Shown: positions 36,337 to 46,134, numbered from the stretch's first letter. The stretch is 64,000 nt of DNA from Blastocatellia bacterium (GCA_026985075.1 JALSQX010000053.1:1-64000), one strand, 5' to 3'. The notes: generated by a model not told the origin, from the letters alone. Numbers and translations: made by a program.

Positions 36337-39300
36337 ATGTCTCACACGAAGAGACGCAGTTTATTTCTCTCGGTCGTCACCAACATGGCTTTCCTGCTGT
36401 TTGTTCTCCTGGGTGCCCCGTCACATTCCCCGGTACGGGGTCAAGAGTTCACGGCGAATATCGAAGGCGTCGTCGTCGATCCAGCTGGAGCGGTGATCGT
36501 GGGGGCCACGCTCACTCTGGAGAACGAAGCGACGGGATTGCAGAGGCAAACCAAGACCGATGGTGACGGATTTTTCACTTTCCGTTTGCTCCCGGTCGGG
36601 GCCTATCGGCTGACGGTCGAAGCTCAAGGATTTGCGCGGAAGGTGCTGACGGATATCACCCTGGAAATCGATCAAATTGCTCGCGTGGATGTGACGCTTC
36701 CCGTCGCGGGCACGGTCGAAGAACAGACGGTCATCGCCAACGCGCCACTTGTGGAATCTCGTTCTGCGGCCATCGGGGATGTCATTGACAATCGGCGCGT
36801 CACCGAGCTCCCGCTCAACGGTCGGAACTTCATCCAGTTGGCGCTCCTCGTGGCCGGAACCACGCTCCCGCCTCAAGGGGGCACGACAGAACAATGGAAT
36901 ACGGGCGGCGGACGATTAGGGTTTTCCTCCAACGGCCAGCGAGATGACCGCAATGTGTTCAACCTCGATGGCGTGACGATTCAAGACCCCACGCTCTATA
37001 CCGTCTCGGTCAATCCGGCCCCGGATGCCATTCAGGAGTTCAAAGTTTTGCAAAACAGCTACTCAGCAGAAGCCGGATTCACCGGTGGGGGACAGGTGAA
37101 CATCACCACCCGCTCGGGAACGAACGAATTTCACGGCACTGTCTACGAGTTCTTGCGCAATGACAAGCTGGATGCCAAGAACTTCTTCGACGATCCCGAT
37201 CAGCCCATTCCTCCTTTCAAGCGGAACCAGTTCGGGTTCTCCCTGGGGGGGCCCATCGTCAAGGATCGCACGTTCTTTTTCGGAAACTACGAGGGCTTAC
37301 GCGAAGTGTTCTCACCGACCAACGTGACGCGGCTTCCCACGCTTGAAGAGCGAAACGGGGATTTCTCCGGCGTGAACCCTCTGACCGGACAGCCCTATCG
37401 AACCATCTTTGATCCCGATACCTGCCCGTTCAACTGCACGCCGTTTCCCGACAACCGCATTCCCCCGGAACGCATTCATCCGCTCGCCCGCGCGGTGCTC
37501 GAGCGCATTCCCCTGCCCAACTTCGCCACCACGCAACCAGGCTTCAATCACCTGAATGTAGGTCGCGATGAGACGGACGTGGATCAATTCACCATTCGCG
37601 TCGACCATCAGTTGAGTGCCAAGCACCTGTTATTCGGTCGATTTGCTTTCCTCGATTCCAACATTCTGGACGATTTTGTCGGCAACTTATTCGAGTCGAA
37701 TCCACCCCCTCCATCCGGATTTGGTACGGAGCGGAATGACGCGGGACGGAATCTGGCCATCGGCCTCACCTCGATTCTCACGCCGGCCGTGGTCAATGAG
37801 TTTCGCTTCGGTTATAACCGCTTCCGCGGACCCCGCATTCACAAAAACTGCGATTCCGGATTCCTCGATGAGTTCGTTCCCTTCCGTTCCCCTGGTGGTG
37901 AGTGCACGTCGATGCCCTCATTCGCCATCGGCGCCGGATTCGCCGATATCGGCGATACGGACATCTTCGTTCCCAATATTCGCCGTTCAGACATCTTTCA
38001 GTTCGTTGACAACGTCGTGTGGACGAAGGGACGGCACACGGTGAAGGTGGGAGCGGACTGGCGGTACATCAAGTTCCGTCAGACAGTGGAGAATTTCGCC
38101 ACCGGGATTTTCACCTTTCAGGGCGATACGCCGGCGGCGGCGACGGGCAGCCTGTTCACCGGTCAAGGAGGGCTGGCCTTCGCCGATTTCCTTCTGGGAC
38201 GGCCCTTCCTCTCCTTCTACTTCGCCGGGGACGGCACGACCAACATGCGGCTCCAATATCTCGGTTTTTACATCAACGACGAGTTTCGTCTCCATCCCCG
38301 CCTGACGCTCACATTCGGCATCCGGGAGGAATTCTATACCGGCCCGGTAGACCAGGATGGACAAGCCGCTCTCCTGGATCCGGCAGGTGGAAACCGTGTC
38401 ATCGTCTCGGCTCCCGATGGCCAGATTGATCCGGCGCTGCTCAATGATCCCTTGACCCAGTTGATCGCGTCGCGATTTGGCTTCACGTTCGTCACTCATC
38501 AAGAAGCGGGCTTACCCAGCTCGCTCGTGCGGCCCGATTACAGCAACTGGCAACCCCGGGTGGGGCTGGCCTGGGATGTGTTCGGCACGGGCAAGACGGT
38601 CATCCGAGCGGGCTTCGGCGTGTACAACTCTTTGCTCGGATTGGGATACAGCTCGGATATCCAGGCTCCCCCGATCGCCTACAATCTTCTGGGACTGGAT
38701 CTGGGCCGATTCCTCGTCCCCGGATTCGACCAGCCGTTGAGCTACGAGGTGGCCTACACGACGGGCAATGCGGGCACATTCCCCATCGTGTACGATCCGG
38801 ACATTCGCAACGGCTATCTCTATCAGTGGTCGTTCGACATCCAGCAGGAAATCGCTCCCAATCTCGTCTTCACCGCCGCTTACTCCGGCTCGCATGCGCT
38901 CAAACTGGCCCGTCGTTCCCAATTCAATCCCGGCGTGGCCAACGAACCATGCGAGGGCGTGCCCGATCCGGAAGTTCCCCGACGAACCATTTGCACGGGT
39001 CCCAGCGGACGACATGGTCAGGCGCTCAAGCCGGGAGGCTCGGCCTTCTTCCGCGTCTCGGATGCTACATCGGATTATCACGGCGTCATCGTCCGCGTGG
39101 AGAAGCGATTCAGCCAAGGATTGGCCTTCACCGCCGGTTACACGTTCTCCAAGTCTCTGGACATCGCTTCATCGCTCAATGAGACGCGCAGCAACCCGAC
39201 GCAAGCGGTGAACGAATTCCGGCTCGATCTGGAACGCGGGCGCTCAGATTTCGATACCACTCACCGATTCGTAGTGAGCGGTCTCTGGGAATTACCGTTC

Positions 39301-39828
39301 GGCTCCAACAAGCGCTGGCTTCGAGAAGGCGTGGCCAGTCACATCCTGGGAGGCTGGCAACTCGGTGGCATCCTGACGCTTCAATCCGGTTTCCCCATGA
39401 CCGCTCTCATCCCCGGTCTGGAACAGAGCGTCGGCACCAACAAAGCGGGCGCCGATGTGCAGCGCCCCGATCTCATCTGCGACCCCAATCTTCCCGCCAG
39501 TCAACGCCGGCCCGAGCGATGGTTCAACACCGGGTGCTTCGTCGAGATGCGCTCGTTCGTCGATGACCAAGGCGTCTATCACATCCAAGGAAACGCTGGC
39601 CGCAGCATCATCGATGGACCCGGATTCTCGAATTTCGACTTGTCCATTCAAAAGAACATCCGCTGGGCCGAACGACACGCGATCACTTTCCGAGCCGACT
39701 TCTTCAATCTCACCAATCATCCCAATTTCATCAATCCGGGACTGGAAATGGGCACGCCCAACTTCGGCGTGATTACCGAAGCGAGGACGCCCCGCCAGAT
39801 TCAATTCTCGCTGAGGTATTCGTTCTGA
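36337..39828 (+). CDS. TonB-dependent receptor, Oar-like with carboxypeptidase-regulatory domain
   Basis: An outer-membrane protein of 1163 residues. A signal peptide (hydrophobic run MAFLLFVLLGAP) is followed by a CarboxypepD_reg-type beta-sandwich (about residues 38-120), a plug domain (ELPLNGRNFIQL near residue 155) and a long beta-barrel that ends, as usual, in an aromatic residue (QFSLRYSF). Such Oar-like receptors are abundant in Acidobacteriota. A strong AAGGAGG (36325-36331) lies before the ATG at 36337; the in-frame ATG at 36322 would contain that site and is rejected. It sits right after the Grd genes, so it may import the operon's substrate or a precursor. Confidence 0.9.
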   Translation: MSHTKRRSLFLSVVTNMAFLLFVLLGAPSHSPVRGQEFTANIEGVVVDPAGAVIVGATLTLENEATGLQRQTKTDGDGFFTFRLLPVGAYRLTVEAQGFARKVLTDITLEIDQIARVDVTLPVAGTVEEQTVIANAPLVESRSAAIGDVIDNRRVTELPLNGRNFIQLALLVAGTTLPPQGGTTEQWNTGGGRLGFSSNGQRDDRNVFNLDGVTIQDPTLYTVSVNPAPDAIQEFKVLQNSYSAEAGFTGGGQVNITTRSGTNEFHGTVYEFLRNDKLDAKNFFDDPDQPIPPFKRNQFGFSLGGPIVKDRTFFFGNYEGLREVFSPTNVTRLPTLEERNGDFSGVNPLTGQPYRTIFDPDTCPFNCTPFPDNRIPPERIHPLARAVLERIPLPNFATTQPGFNHLNVGRDETDVDQFTIRVDHQLSAKHLLFGRFAFLDSNILDDFVGNLFESNPPPPSGFGTERNDAGRNLAIGLTSILTPAVVNEFRFGYNRFRGPRIHKNCDSGFLDEFVPFRSPGGECTSMPSFAIGAGFADIGDTDIFVPNIRRSDIFQFVDNVVWTKGRHTVKVGADWRYIKFRQTVENFATGIFTFQGDTPAAATGSLFTGQGGLAFADFLLGRPFLSFYFAGDGTTNMRLQYLGFYINDEFRLHPRLTLTFGIREEFYTGPVDQDGQAALLDPAGGNRVIVSAPDGQIDPALLNDPLTQLIASRFGFTFVTHQEAGLPSSLVRPDYSNWQPRVGLAWDVFGTGKTVIRAGFGVYNSLLGLGYSSDIQAPPIAYNLLGLDLGRFLVPGFDQPLSYEVAYTTGNAGTFPIVYDPDIRNGYLYQWSFDIQQEIAPNLVFTAAYSGSHALKLARRSQFNPGVANEPCEGVPDPEVPRRTICTGPSGRHGQALKPGGSAFFRVSDATSDYHGVIVRVEKRFSQGLAFTAGYTFSKSLDIASSLNETRSNPTQAVNEFRLDLERGRSDFDTTHRFVVSGLWELPFGSNKRWLREGVASHILGGWQLGGILTLQSGFPMTALIPGLEQSVGTNKAGADVQRPDLICDPNLPASQRRPERWFNTGCFVEMRSFVDDQGVYHIQGNAGRSIIDGPGFSNFDLSIQKNIRWAERHAITFRADFFNLTNHPNFINPGLEMGTPNFGVITEARTPRQIQFSLRYSF

Positions 39829-39840
39829 AGGCCACTCCTT

Positions 39841-39884
39841 GAAGCGCGCGAGGGGTGACTCCTCCCCATCTCCTCGCGCGCTTC
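39841..39884 (+). terminator. Terminator-like hairpin after the TonB receptor
   Basis: A 13-bp perfect stem: GAAGCGCGCGAGG at 39841-39853 pairs with CCTCGCGCGCTTC at 39872-39884. It starts 12 bases after the receptor stop. There is no T run, so termination would need Rho or rely on stem strength. Its right arm touches the next promoter. Confidence 0.6.
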
Positions 39885-39910
39885 ACCGGCAACCGGATGG
39901 GTGTTATACT
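39882..39910 (+). promoter_or_regulatory. Promoter for the aldolase gene
   Basis: TTCACC (39882-39887), 17-base spacer, TATACT (39905-39910). A start near 39917 leaves a very short leader before the ATG at 39931, with a G-rich ribosome-binding stretch at 39915-39922, so the transcript may begin just inside or before it. Confidence 0.5.
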
Positions 39911-39930
39911 GGCGAGGGGGGAATGAGCTT

Positions 39931-40746
39931 ATGTCCATTGACGCTCTATTCACCTTGAGGAGAATGTATCGGATCTTCCGAGACGACGGGCGCAGCCTGA
40001 TCGTGGCCATGGACCATGGCAGCGGACTGGACGTCTATCCGGCGCTCGTCGATCCGGCTCGCGTCCTCGATGCCGTGATCGCCGGAGGAGCGGATGCCAT
40101 TTTGACCACGCCCGGTATTCTCAAGCGATTCGCCTCTCGCTTGAAATCGGCGGGCGTCATCCTGCGGGTCGATGGCGGAAATACTCAACTGGGAGAAAAT
40201 GCGGGAGCTTACCGACTGTTATATTCGGTCGAAGAGGCCCTCCAATGGGGAGCCGATGCCGTCGCCTGTATGGGGTTTCCTGGCTCGCCATTCGAACAGG
40301 AGACATTGGAGAATCTGGCCGCCCTCGCCGGCCAATGCCACACCTGGGGCGTCCCCGTCATGGCGGAGATGGTGCCCGGGGGATTCTCCAACGTCCATCT
40401 CTACACGCCGGAGAATATTCGTCTGGCCGTGCGCGTCGGTATCGAGCTGGGAGCCGATTTCGTGAAAACGGCATACACGGGATCGAAGGAGAGTTTTCGA
40501 TCAGTCATCGAGCACGCCTATCGACCGGTCCTCGTCCTGGGAGGAGGAAAAGTCGATGACGCGCGAGCATTCTTCACCATGGTGAGAGAGGCTCTCGACG
40601 CGGGAGCGGCCGGGGTGGCTGTCGGGCGCAACATTTGGGGACACGAACATCCTCGAGCCATGGTGGCCGCGTTGAACTCTCTGATTCACGAGAAAGCGGC
40701 GCCGGATGAGGCCCTGGACATATTGGCCAATGAGTCTCCCCGATGA
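39931..40746 (+). CDS. DhnA/LsrF-type class I aldolase
   Basis: A 271-residue TIM-barrel aldolase of the DeoC/FbaB superfamily. Seen: VAMDHGSGLDVY near residue 25, GADAILTTPG near 55, the Schiff-base lysine in ADFVKTAYTGS near residue 180, and the phosphate-binding GGGK and GVAVGRNIWGH. Related enzymes are class I fructose-bisphosphate aldolase, LsrF and sulfofructose-phosphate aldolase. Together with the sugar kinase, dehydrogenase and aldehyde dehydrogenase downstream, it most likely cleaves a phosphorylated sugar made by that pathway. ATG 39931 follows GGGGGGA. Confidence 0.85.
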   Translation: MSIDALFTLRRMYRIFRDDGRSLIVAMDHGSGLDVYPALVDPARVLDAVIAGGADAILTTPGILKRFASRLKSAGVILRVDGGNTQLGENAGAYRLLYSVEEALQWGADAVACMGFPGSPFEQETLENLAALAGQCHTWGVPVMAEMVPGGFSNVHLYTPENIRLAVRVGIELGADFVKTAYTGSKESFRSVIEHAYRPVLVLGGGKVDDARAFFTMVREALDAGAAGVAVGRNIWGHEHPRAMVAALNSLIHEKAAPDEALDILANESPR

Positions 40747-40943
40747 ACCATCGATATCCCCTTGCCCCACTTCTGACATTGGAGAGGAGCAACGCCGGTT
40801 GGAGAGTCACTTCATGCCGGAATCTTCCGCACGCGCATGCCGTGTATATACACGTCGGGCGGCAGTCGCTCGATGTTCAACTCTGGCAGCGCGGCGACTC
40901 TGAGTCACAGAGCAGTTCCCTCCCTTTCGCCCACCGAAGGTGA
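40743..40943 (+). CDS. Possible small ORF, unknown
   Basis: A 66-residue frame that starts in an ATGA overlap with the aldolase stop. The protein has no recognisable motif and the frame ends within what otherwise looks like the leader of the dehydrogenase gene. It may simply be chance. It contains the palindrome at 40841-40854. Confidence 0.2.
   Translation: MNHRYPLAPLLTLERSNAGWRVTSCRNLPHAHAVYIHVGRQSLDVQLWQRGDSESQSSSLPFAHRR
40841..40854. promoter_or_regulatory. Perfect 14-bp palindrome, candidate GntR operator
   Basis: CGTGTATATACACG contains GTATATAC, which fits the GTMTAKAC type of dyad reported for GntR-family regulators. A GntR/FCD regulator gene lies 9 kb downstream. It sits about 130 bases upstream of the dehydrogenase -10 box. 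Confidence 0.4.
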
Positions 40944-40982
40944 CGGACCCCGTATTCGTCGACTCCGTCGAGCCCCTCGGTG

Positions 40983-40991
40983 TGTTACAAT
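40983..40991 (+). promoter_or_regulatory. Extended -10 promoter for the dehydrogenase gene
   Basis: TG-T-TACAAT with no clear -35 box; predicted start near 40998, ahead of AAGGAGAG and the ATG at 41030. Confidence 0.4.
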
Positions 40992-41029
40992 GTCGTTGGC
41001 GCGTTCCAATGGAAGAAGGAGAGAACACG

Positions 41030-42073
41030 ATGAGCAGTGCGGAACTGATGAGAGCCGTCATTATCACCGGTCCTCGAACGGCCACACTGGAGCGAATTCG
41101 ACGCTGGTCGCCAGAGCCGGGCGAAGTCCTGGTGCGCTGTAAAACGGCGGCCATTTGCACGACTGAGCGCCGGATTTTTCTTGGAGACCGCGCCCTCTAT
41201 CCGACCATTGGCGGTCACGAATTCGCCGGCATCGTCGAGTGGGTCGATGAAGATGATCCCGAACTGAAGCCCGGCGATTACGTCGCCATCGATGCCGTCA
41301 ACCGGTGTGGACACTGCTACTATTGCATCCGAGGGCATGATAATCTTTGCGTGGACATGTACAAACCGCGGAAAGATTACGGCTACATCCTCATCGGAGG
41401 CGGGTTCGCCGAGTACGTCACGCCATTGAGGAGTCAGGTGGTGAAACTCCCTCCAACGGTGAATCTGGAAGAAGCCAGCCTCATCGAACCGCTGGCCTGT
41501 TGCATCCATAGCATCAAAAAGGCGCAACTCGCCCTGGGCGAGACAATGGCCATCATCGGCGCGGGAACGATGGGCGCGATGCACATCATGTTGGCTAAAC
41601 TCATGGGAGCGAGGGTCATCGTCAGCGACGTTGATGAGGCACGGCTCGATCTGGCTCGGCGCGTCGGCGCCGACGTCGTCGTGAATCCGCGGCGCGATGA
41701 TCCGGTCAAGCTGGTCAGGGATTACACGGAGGGCCGCGGCGCAGATGCCGTCATCGTCGCGGCCAGCGCGAAAGAAGCGGGTCAGCAAGGATTGGCTCTG
41801 GTCGGGCGACTGGGTCGCCTCGTCCTCTACGCCTCGCTCTACCCCCCGGAGAATCTGGAAATTGACTGGAATCACATTCACTACGAAGAGATCACGATCA
41901 CGGGAACGGAGGGGAAGTCGGGCGAAGATTTTCGCCAAGCGGCCGCGCTGCTGGGAAGTGGCGCGATCAGTCTTCGCCCTCTCATTTCCAAGGTGATCCC
42001 ATTACACGAACTGCCTCAAGAATTGGCCCTCAAACCGACGGGCGAAACGCAACGGGTGGTCGTCAGACTGTGA
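41030..42073 (+). CDS. Zinc-dependent alcohol/polyol dehydrogenase
   Basis: A 347-residue medium-chain dehydrogenase of the sorbitol/threonine dehydrogenase group. Catalytic-zinc signature GGHEFAGIVEW (near residue 61) and structural-zinc cysteines CGHCYYCIRGHDNLC (near 93-107) are both present. The Rossmann loop reads AIIGAGTMGAMHIM near residue 175. It should oxidise a secondary alcohol of a sugar or polyol with NAD(P)+. Start at 41030 has AAGGAGAG upstream; the longer frame from 40940 lacks a ribosome-binding site. First gene of the second catabolic set. Confidence 0.88.
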   Translation: MSSAELMRAVIITGPRTATLERIRRWSPEPGEVLVRCKTAAICTTERRIFLGDRALYPTIGGHEFAGIVEWVDEDDPELKPGDYVAIDAVNRCGHCYYCIRGHDNLCVDMYKPRKDYGYILIGGGFAEYVTPLRSQVVKLPPTVNLEEASLIEPLACCIHSIKKAQLALGETMAIIGAGTMGAMHIMLAKLMGARVIVSDVDEARLDLARRVGADVVVNPRRDDPVKLVRDYTEGRGADAVIVAASAKEAGQQGLALVGRLGRLVLYASLYPPENLEIDWNHIHYEEITITGTEGKSGEDFRQAAALLGSGAISLRPLISKVIPLHELPQELALKPTGETQRVVVRL

Positions 42074-42134
42074 GGAGCACTGAAGAGGCGCATCGACCCA
42101 ACTGCCCGAGCGATCGCTCGTCACCACGCATTCC

Positions 42135-43106
42135 ATGATGCATGAGAGACAGCATGCTGCCATCGTCGCGAAGCCGAAGTCGCTCGCTCAGATCGGCGAA
42201 TTGTGGGCGCTCATCGGCGTCCTCGGGTACGCTTCGGCAAACGTCTTCGAGGGCGCGGCCGTGCGGAGCGCCGATCCACTCATCGGCCCGCTCATTCGAG
42301 GAATCCCCACCTTGGCCCTGGCCCTCGTTTTGCTCATCACCCGGAGGACGTATCGGCAACTCCACCCCGGCTCTGAGCACTACATCGGGAAGAGCACCAT
42401 CTTGATCTTCGTCATCCCCGGGGTGCTCTCCAGCCTGGGATTGTTCACTTACTTCTACGCGCTTCAAGTGGGAGGCGTGGTGATTACCATCCCGGTTCAG
42501 CAGTCCTACATTCTCTGGGGAGCCTTGGCCAGTTGGATCTATCTCAAGGAACGATTCAGCCGTCAGAGCCTCCTGGGAGTGGCCTTGCTCATCATCGGAC
42601 TCATCACCCTCGCTCTCGGCCAGATGCGGGGAACGCCGGTGACCGGACGCTGGTACTATGCCATTCCGCTGGCGCTGTTCACCGCCCTCGCTTTCGGCAT
42701 CTCCGGCGTTTTCTGGCGCGAAGGGCAACTGCGTGGTGCCGATCAGTCGACGGGCATCTTCATCAACATTATCGCCACCGAGATCGTCGCTTTTCTCGGA
42801 CTGACCTGGTTCGGCCGAATCGAATCGTTGTTGGAGACCTCTCCACATGACCTGGGAGCGCTACTGGCTGGTGGCGTCCTCTCCGGCATCGTCGGATTGT
42901 ACGGATTGTTCACGTCGCTCAAGTTGATGAGTGTGACGCGCGCCTACGCGCTCGCTTCGCTGACGCCCCTGGCGGCCGCTCTGTTGGCGTACCTCACCCT
43001 GAACGAGCAAATGAACGGGCAGATGTTGACCGGCATATTGATGGTATGCTTTGGCGTGGCTCTGGTACAGATTTACAAACCCCAGGAAGACGCCGAGCGC
43101 CGATAA
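42135..43106 (+). CDS. EamA/DMT-family transporter
   Basis: A 323-residue inner-membrane protein with ten helices in two EamA repeats (from LWALIGVLGYASANVFEGAAV, and from YAIPLALFTALAFGISGVFW). It lies between the polyol dehydrogenase and the sugar kinase, so it probably carries a substrate or product of this pathway. No strong ribosome-binding site is seen; the second codon is also ATG and gives an equivalent start at 42138. Confidence 0.85.
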   Translation: MMHERQHAAIVAKPKSLAQIGELWALIGVLGYASANVFEGAAVRSADPLIGPLIRGIPTLALALVLLITRRTYRQLHPGSEHYIGKSTILIFVIPGVLSSLGLFTYFYALQVGGVVITIPVQQSYILWGALASWIYLKERFSRQSLLGVALLIIGLITLALGQMRGTPVTGRWYYAIPLALFTALAFGISGVFWREGQLRGADQSTGIFINIIATEIVAFLGLTWFGRIESLLETSPHDLGALLAGGVLSGIVGLYGLFTSLKLMSVTRAYALASLTPLAAALLAYLTLNEQMNGQMLTGILMVCFGVALVQIYKPQEDAERR

Positions 43107-43133
43107 CAGGATTCATTCCTGGAGAATCTCCTC

Positions 43134-44633
43134 ATGGATACACGCCAACTTCTGCTGGCCATCGATCTGGGAACGTCCGGGGTGAAAGTCGGCGCCTTCG
43201 AGAGCGATGGCCGGTTGGTCGCCAAGCGGCGCCGGGCGTACCCGGCGATGAGTCCACGCCCAGAATGGATGGAACAGGACCCCGAAACCTGGTGGGCGGC
43301 TTGCCGTCAGGCCATCAAGGAGGTCGTCCGAGCGACACCTGCGGACCGATATCACGGGATCGCCGTGACGGGATTGGCACCGGCTCTCGTCTGCCTCGAC
43401 GAGCATGGTCGCCCGGTGCGCCCCGCTCCGATCTGGTCTGATCGGCGTGCCGTCGCCGAAATAACCGAACTGACTGAGCGATTAGGCTATGATACGAACT
43501 TCAGCCTTCTTCCGCGATTACAGTGGTTAAGACGCCACGAGTCCGAAGAATACCGTCGCACTCGCTGGGTGTGTCAATCGTTTGAATATCTCAGCTTCAA
43601 GCTGACCGGGGAGGTGGTCTCCATCGCCCCGACGGATCAACTCCGTCCCTGGTCTGAACGGGACATTGAGGTGGCGGAGTTGGACTTGGACAAGTTCCCA
43701 TCCCGGATGTGTAAGCTGGGGGAACGGCTGGGCGCGCTCTCGTTGGATGTCGCCGCCGACCTGGAACTCCCTGCGGGATTGCCGGTGATTGCAGGCACCG
43801 TGGACACGTTCGCCGCCTGGCTGGGGACGGGGACGACGGAGAAAGGAATCTTATGCAACACCGTGGGAACATCTGACGGGATTGCCCTCGTGTGGGACGA
43901 ACCGGTGAGCGATCCGGCCGGCCCGGTTTATGCGATGCCCCACATAACCGGCCGAGGGTGGATCATTGGCGGTGCCCTCTCCAGCGGGGGGCTCCTGTTG
44001 GATTGGTTTGCGCGCCGGTTCTACAGTCACCTCACCCGGCCGTTCGCCGAGATTGAAAAAGAGGCTCGCTCCGTTCCTGCTGGCGCTGAAGGGGTGATCA
44101 TTCTCCCTTATCTGGTCGGGGAACGTTGGCCCCTGTTCGATCCCCACGCCCGCGGCGTTTTTTTCGGTCTCGCCGAGAGCCACACCCGGGCTCATCTGGC
44201 TCGAGCGGTGTTGGAATCGGTGGCCTTCGCCATTCGCCACGTCTGTGAAGCCATCGAGACGACGGGGGCGCGGATAGAGGACGTGCGTATTGCCGGGCGC
44301 GCCGCCCACAACGAGGTGTGGAGTCAGATCAAAGCTGATGTTCTCGGACAACCGGTCCTCATTCCCGAAATTGCTGATTCGGGACTGCTCGGCGCCGCCA
44401 TCATCGCCGGTTGGGGCGTAGGGTGGTTTTCCGATCTCGCTCAGGCAACCACCTCGATGGTGCGATTCCGCGCCCGTCTAGAGCCCGATGCCGAACGCCA
44501 TGAGGTCTACACTCGGATATTCGCGCTATACCGAGACCTCTATGCTCATTTGAAACAGGATTTCCTCAGGTTGTTCAATCTGAACGCCTCCTGTCTGAGG
44601 CAGCGAAAGTGGAGGCCAGAGCCCGGGCAGTGA
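43134..44633 (+). CDS. FGGY-family carbohydrate kinase (xylulokinase-like)
   Basis: A 499-residue sugar kinase with the actin-like ATPase fold: LLAIDLGTSGVKVGAF at the N-terminus, the WMEQDPETWW substrate loop near residue 44, GTVDTFAAWLGTG near 220 and the C-terminal GRAAHNEVW-Q-KADVLGQPV signature near 386. It phosphorylates a sugar or polyol; xylulose is the closest known substrate but others (ribulose, erythritol-like) are possible. The product could feed the aldolase at 39931. AGGAG-like GGAGAAT lies before the ATG. Confidence 0.9.
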   Translation: MDTRQLLLAIDLGTSGVKVGAFESDGRLVAKRRRAYPAMSPRPEWMEQDPETWWAACRQAIKEVVRATPADRYHGIAVTGLAPALVCLDEHGRPVRPAPIWSDRRAVAEITELTERLGYDTNFSLLPRLQWLRRHESEEYRRTRWVCQSFEYLSFKLTGEVVSIAPTDQLRPWSERDIEVAELDLDKFPSRMCKLGERLGALSLDVAADLELPAGLPVIAGTVDTFAAWLGTGTTEKGILCNTVGTSDGIALVWDEPVSDPAGPVYAMPHITGRGWIIGGALSSGGLLLDWFARRFYSHLTRPFAEIEKEARSVPAGAEGVIILPYLVGERWPLFDPHARGVFFGLAESHTRAHLARAVLESVAFAIRHVCEAIETTGARIEDVRIAGRAAHNEVWSQIKADVLGQPVLIPEIADSGLLGAAIIAGWGVGWFSDLAQATTSMVRFRARLEPDAERHEVYTRIFALYRDLYAHLKQDFLRLFNLNASCLRQRKWRPEPGQ

Positions 44634-44676
44634 ACGGCTGGTCCCCTCACCTCTTCTTCCCGGAGGACGTGCGAAT

Positions 44677-46134
44677 ATGACCAACAAGCGTTACGGTCAC
44701 TTCATTGATGGCCAGTGGGCGGAGCCCGCTGGGGGAGAGTATTTCCCTTCCATCGATCCCTCTACCGGCCAACCAATTGCCGACGTCGCTCGCGGGAATG
44801 CCGAAGATGTCGATCGAGCCGTGCGAGCGGCCCGCCGTGCGCTCCGGTCCTGGCGTCGGGTTGAGCCCAGCGAACGCGGTCGTTTCCTTCAGCGCGTGGC
44901 CGGTCGGCTCCTCGCAGAGATGGAGGACCTCGCCCGTCTGGAATCTCGAGATACGGGATTCCCTTTGAAGGATTGCTTGTCCACGGTGAAGAACGTGGCC
45001 GCCCGACGATTCGAGTATTACAGTGGGCTGGCCGATAAGCTGATGGGAGAGACCATCCCCGTTCCCGGAAATCACCTGGACTATACGATCCGCGAACCCC
45101 TGGGCGTCGTCGGCCAGATCATTCCCTGGAATAGCCCGCTCTGGGAGGGGAGTCGATGCATCGCGCCGGCGCTGGCCGCGGGCAACACGATTGTGCTCAA
45201 ACCGGCCGAGGAGGCCATGCTCACCATGTTGCGATTAGCCGAAATCATGGTCGAGGAGGGGCTCCCCCCGGGCGTCTTCAATGTCGTCACCGGCTACGGA
45301 CCGGAGGCGGGCGCGGCACTGGCCGATCATTCGGGCATCAATGGTCTCTCGTTCACCGGCTCGGTCGAGGTCGGCGCCCAGGTGATGAAGCGAGCGGCCG
45401 ATCACGTCATCCCCGCCATTCTGGAGCTTGGTGGCAAGTCAGCGAACATCGTCTTTCCTGATGCCGATCTGGAGGCGGCGGTGACCTGGGCCATGATCGC
45501 TATTTTTGCTGGCTCCGGTCAGATATGCGTCGCCGGATCTCGTCTCCTTCTTCATCGACAGATCCACGATGTCTTCCTGGAAAAATTGGTCGAACGAACC
45601 GAGCGACTGCGGGTGGGTCCGGCATTGGACGATCCCGATATGGGCCCCCTCATCTCCGAGGCTCATCTGAAGCGCGTGCTGAATTATATCCAGATCGGCA
45701 GAGATGAAGGAGCGACCGTCGTCACCGGCGGACGACGATTGACCGATGGTCGGCTGGCGGCCGGATACTTCGTGGCCCCTACGATCTTCGACAAGGTCAC
45801 ACATCACATGCGCATTGCCCAGGAAGAAATTTTCGGACCGGTGCTCTCGATCATCACGTTTGAGGAGGAAGACGAAGCCATCGAGATAGCCAATGCGACG
45901 CCTTACGGGTTGGCCGCCGCCGTGTGGACCAACCGCTTGAGGACGGCCCATTACATGGCTCGGCGCCTGGAGGTGGGAAGTGTGTATATCAACCGGTACT
46001 TCCCCAGTGGCATCGAAGCGCCGGCCGGAGGCGTCAAGCGCAGCGGTTTCGGACGCGTTGATGGGATTGAGGTGCTGCGACACTACACGCAGCTCAAGAA
46101 CGTGGTCATCAATCTGGATGAAATGACGACCTGA
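44677..46134 (+). CDS. Aldehyde dehydrogenase (NAD(P)+)
   Basis: A 485-residue ALDH-superfamily enzyme. Seen: the cofactor-binding IIPWNSPLW and KPAEEAM, the general-base glutamate in LELGGKSANIVF near residue 250, and the catalytic cysteine in GSGQICVAGSR near residue 284. It oxidises an aldehyde to the acid, perhaps the aldehyde released by the aldolase. Similar in length and motifs to betaine-aldehyde, lactaldehyde and 5-carboxymethyl-2-hydroxymuconate semialdehyde dehydrogenases. Confidence 0.92.
   Translation: MTNKRYGHFIDGQWAEPAGGEYFPSIDPSTGQPIADVARGNAEDVDRAVRAARRALRSWRRVEPSERGRFLQRVAGRLLAEMEDLARLESRDTGFPLKDCLSTVKNVAARRFEYYSGLADKLMGETIPVPGNHLDYTIREPLGVVGQIIPWNSPLWEGSRCIAPALAAGNTIVLKPAEEAMLTMLRLAEIMVEEGLPPGVFNVVTGYGPEAGAALADHSGINGLSFTGSVEVGAQVMKRAADHVIPAILELGGKSANIVFPDADLEAAVTWAMIAIFAGSGQICVAGSRLLLHRQIHDVFLEKLVERTERLRVGPALDDPDMGPLISEAHLKRVLNYIQIGRDEGATVVTGGRRLTDGRLAAGYFVAPTIFDKVTHHMRIAQEEIFGPVLSIITFEEEDEAIEIANATPYGLAAAVWTNRLRTAHYMARRLEVGSVYINRYFPSGIEAPAGGVKRSGFGRVDGIEVLRHYTQLKNVVINLDEMTT

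Larger units (their letters stand above)
40747..41029. other. Intergenic region with palindrome and promoter
   Basis: About 280 bases. It holds a perfect 14-bp palindrome CGTGTATATACACG (40841-40854) and an extended -10 TGTTACAAT (40983-40991) about 40 bases before the dehydrogenase start. Apart from the doubtful small frame above, nothing protein-like was seen. Confidence 0.5.
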
